Positions 60,672 through 64,000 of a DNA stretch of 64,000 bases are shown piece by piece; position 1 is the stretch's first letter; each line of letters begins with the position of its first letter. The notes below the pieces were generated by a model. That model did no database searches, was not told where the DNA came from, and was given only the letters and a program-made list of their open reading frames with translations. Both the position numbers and the translations under genes were made by a program. Origin of the DNA: Scatosoma sp048465415 (GTDB taxonomy: Bacteria; Bacillota; Clostridia; Christensenellales; Borkfalkiaceae); contig DBFWLO010000026.1 of the NCBI GenBank assembly GCA_048465415.1, positions 1 to 64,000 on the forward strand, read 5' to 3'.

Positions 60672-60700
60672 TTGAAAAAAAGAAGGTTGTGTGTTAAAAT
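60672..60700 (+). promoter_or_regulatory. ftsH promoter
   Basis: TTGAAA (60672-60677), a 17-base spacer and TAAAAT (60695-60700). The leader is about 115 bases. Confidence 0.65.
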
Positions 60701-60824
60701 GTAACGTAGTTATCAGTGTGACGCGGGCGCGGCTGAAATCATACGGGAGATACCCACGGGGAGAGGCGGGGCAGCCGCCTTTTTAAAGCGCCGCAAGCAC
60801 CATTTTTTGCAAGGAGTCAGAACA

Positions 60825-62771
<1,947 letters not shown>

Positions 62772-62786
62772 GGGCCGCAGCGCGAG

Positions 62787-62820
62787 ACAGAGCCGGGAAT
62801 TTTTCCCGGCTCTGTATTTT
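62787..62820 (+). terminator. ftsH terminator
   Basis: ACAGAGCCGGG and CCCGGCTCTGT pair around a 7-base loop, followed by ATTTTA. Confidence 0.85.
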
Positions 62821-62850
62821 ATGGCGGCGGAAACGAGGAAGAAAAAAGCG

Positions 62851-63699
62851 ATGAAGAGCAAAAGCGCAAAAAAAATAGCCGTACCCGGACGCGCGGGAGA
62901 AGCGGCGGTGATCGGTACGGGCGAGATCGATTGGGAACCGGACGCGGGACAAGCGTTTTCGGAGCGTGAACTTCAAGAGCGCGGCGCCTATCTGTTGATG
63001 AGCGGCGTGCCGCCGCTCGTCGTCAACGAGCTCGGAAACGGGCGTTACCGGCTGCTTTCGGGCGGCAGGGATTTTCTCGCGGCGCGGGGCGCGGGGATTG
63101 CGCAGGTACCCGCGCTCGTCTATCGGTTTTCCGAACGGGACGCGGAAATTTTCGTCACCGTCGGGAAACTCAAAAGCGAGACTTTGAGCGCGATGGACGG
63201 GGCGTATCTGATGAAGCGGCTCATTGAGCTGGGCTGGACACAGGGGGACATCGCGGCGAAGATCGGAAAATCCCGCCCCGCCGTGGCGAATACCCTGCGC
63301 CTTCTCACCCTCTCCCCCGAAGTGGTGGGGCTGGTGGAGAGCGGGCGGCTGTCCGCCGGACACGCCCGGGCGCTCGTGCCCGTACCCGAGGAAAAACAGC
63401 GCGCGTTCGCCGAGGAAGCGATGCGGCGGGGGTATTCGGTGCGGGAGACGGAGCGGGCGGTCAAGGCTTTTTTGACTCCGCCGGAGGTGCTGCAATCGGA
63501 AAAGGCCGCGCAGGCCGCCGCGAAGAGCGCGGAACTGAAAGCCTTCGTCGAGCGCATGCGCGCGGTATTCCGCACCAAAGTATCGTTGATCGGCAACGAT
63601 AAAAAGGGACGCATTTACATCGATTATTACACCGCCGAGGATCTTTATCGTTTCGAGGAATTTTTAGACGTCATCGAGCGTTTCGACCGCGCCGATTGA
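62851..63699 (+). CDS. ParB-like protein with altered CTP-binding motifs
   Basis: A 282-residue protein with the Spo0J/ParB/Noc layout: an N-terminal ParB domain (about 25-125), a KorB-type helix-turn-helix (WTQGDIAAKIGKSRPAVANT, about 135-155, then LSAGHARAL), a linker, and a C-terminal dimerisation helix region. The CTP-binding boxes differ from the consensus: GERRWRA reads GGRDFLA, and the ENLQRxxLNPxEEA box reads VGKLKSETLSAMDG. It may be a specialised paralogue rather than the main segregation ParB. No parA precedes it. I chose the ATG at 62851, after GAGGAAG, over an ATG at 62821 that lies against the terminator. Confidence 0.82.
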   Translation: MKSKSAKKIAVPGRAGEAAVIGTGEIDWEPDAGQAFSERELQERGAYLLMSGVPPLVVNELGNGRYRLLSGGRDFLAARGAGIAQVPALVYRFSERDAEIFVTVGKLKSETLSAMDGAYLMKRLIELGWTQGDIAAKIGKSRPAVANTLRLLTLSPEVVGLVESGRLSAGHARALVPVPEEKQRAFAEEAMRRGYSVRETERAVKAFLTPPEVLQSEKAAQAAAKSAELKAFVERMRAVFRTKVSLIGNDKKGRIYIDYYTAEDLYRFEEFLDVIERFDRAD

Positions 63700-63736
63700 G
63701 TTTCGAGGCGGTAAAGACAGGGGGGCAGGTATGCGA

Positions 63737-64000
63737 TTACAGGGAGAGGGTTTCGCTGCGGAGCGTGATCCGCTCTTCCCCGCAAGTGAAGGAGACGAGA
63801 GCGAAGGCGCGGTAACTTTTGCCGGCGAGCGTCAGGAAATCCGTTTCTTCGGTGAGCCGTAAATCCTTTTTCATGTTTTCTTCGACGGCGTTGGAAACGT
63901 ACGAGGTGTCCGGCTCCTCCCCTTCTTCGTAAAAATAGAGATGAACGAAGCCTGAGAAGTTTTCGCCGCCCGAATAAGTGACGTTTAAACTGCGGCCGCT
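63737..64000 (-). CDS. C-terminal part of an unidentified protein
   Basis: Reading leftward from the window edge, one open frame runs 87 residues to a stop at 63737: NVTYSGGENFSGFVHLYFYE, then EEPDTSYVSNAVEENMKKDL and ending ITLRSETLSL. The even codon use and absence of stops support a real gene whose start lies beyond the window. The strand-rich composition with alternating polar and hydrophobic residues suggests a beta-rich, perhaps extracytoplasmic, domain. I do not recognise it. Confidence 0.7.
   Translation of the reverse strand, partial: SGRSLNVTYSGGENFSGFVHLYFYEEGEEPDTSYVSNAVEENMKKDLRLTEETDFLTLAGKSYRAFALVSFTCGEERITLRSETLSL

Overview
The window is a chromosomal segment of an uncultured, probably spore-forming Clostridia-type Firmicute with a fairly GC-rich genome. 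The evidence is the set of Firmicutes-specific genes: spmA and spmB, a yyaC-type spore protein, a PdaB-like deacetylase, a BclA-like collagen/TNF protein, ricT, an rpmH-rnpA-yidD-yidC-jag operon, a T-box leader and a preQ1-I riboswitch. GTP-type PEPCK and a short AlaRS recall gut lineages such as Christensenellales or Borkfalkiaceae, but that placement is a guess. I see no rRNA, tRNA, CRISPR array, transposase or phage genes. Promoters are easy to read: many TTGACA- or TTTACA-like -35 boxes lie 16-19 bases from a TATAAT-like -10.

Layout. 0-6 kb: leftward metG-tatD-radical SAM-(frameshifted small gene)-rsmA, then rightward spmA-spmB. 6-19 kb: a MATE exporter, a GH43-like hydrolase, pckG, a GGDEF protein, a short alaS, and cysE-cysS under a cysteine T-box, nearly all leftward. 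19-30 kb: a DeoR regulator, a BspA-type repeat lipoprotein, uraA, a two-OB-fold SSB-like protein, a polysaccharide deacetylase flanked by a 30-bp inverted repeat, an ArsR-ABC transporter operon, a YoaP-like protein and an Lrp-aminotransferase pair. 30-38 kb: greA-lysS, then the decarboxylase-tmk-holB-ricT cluster. 38-46 kb: the origin region, with jag-yidC-yidD-rnpA-rpmH and dnaN reading left, a DnaA-box-rich oriC with a DnaA-trio-like repeat, and rsmG reading right. dnaA itself is absent from the window.

46-52 kb holds a strong candidate structured non-coding RNA, followed by an NfeD-flotillin operon that carries three unrecognised membrane or propeller proteins, two of them tandem paralogues. 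52-56 kb holds preQ1-regulated queT, a broken second copy of the repeat lipoprotein, yyaC, cvpA and a DUF3788 gene. At 55.75-56.05 kb is a second cluster of DnaA boxes, with more perfect consensus copies than the first. 56-64 kb holds a GNAT enzyme, a flavin-reductase-like protein, an isochorismatase-like hydrolase, a PadR-HAAS-DUF4097 module, ftsH, a divergent ParB-like protein and the 3' end of an unidentified leftward gene.

The most unusual points are: two DnaA-box clusters about 11 kb apart with no dnaA; the 190-nt RNA at 45.88-46.07 kb; the flotillin-associated unknown genes; a two-site repeat found just after the stop codons of both alaS and yyaC; three genes that look leaderless; and matched hairpins with compensatory changes upstream of arsR.
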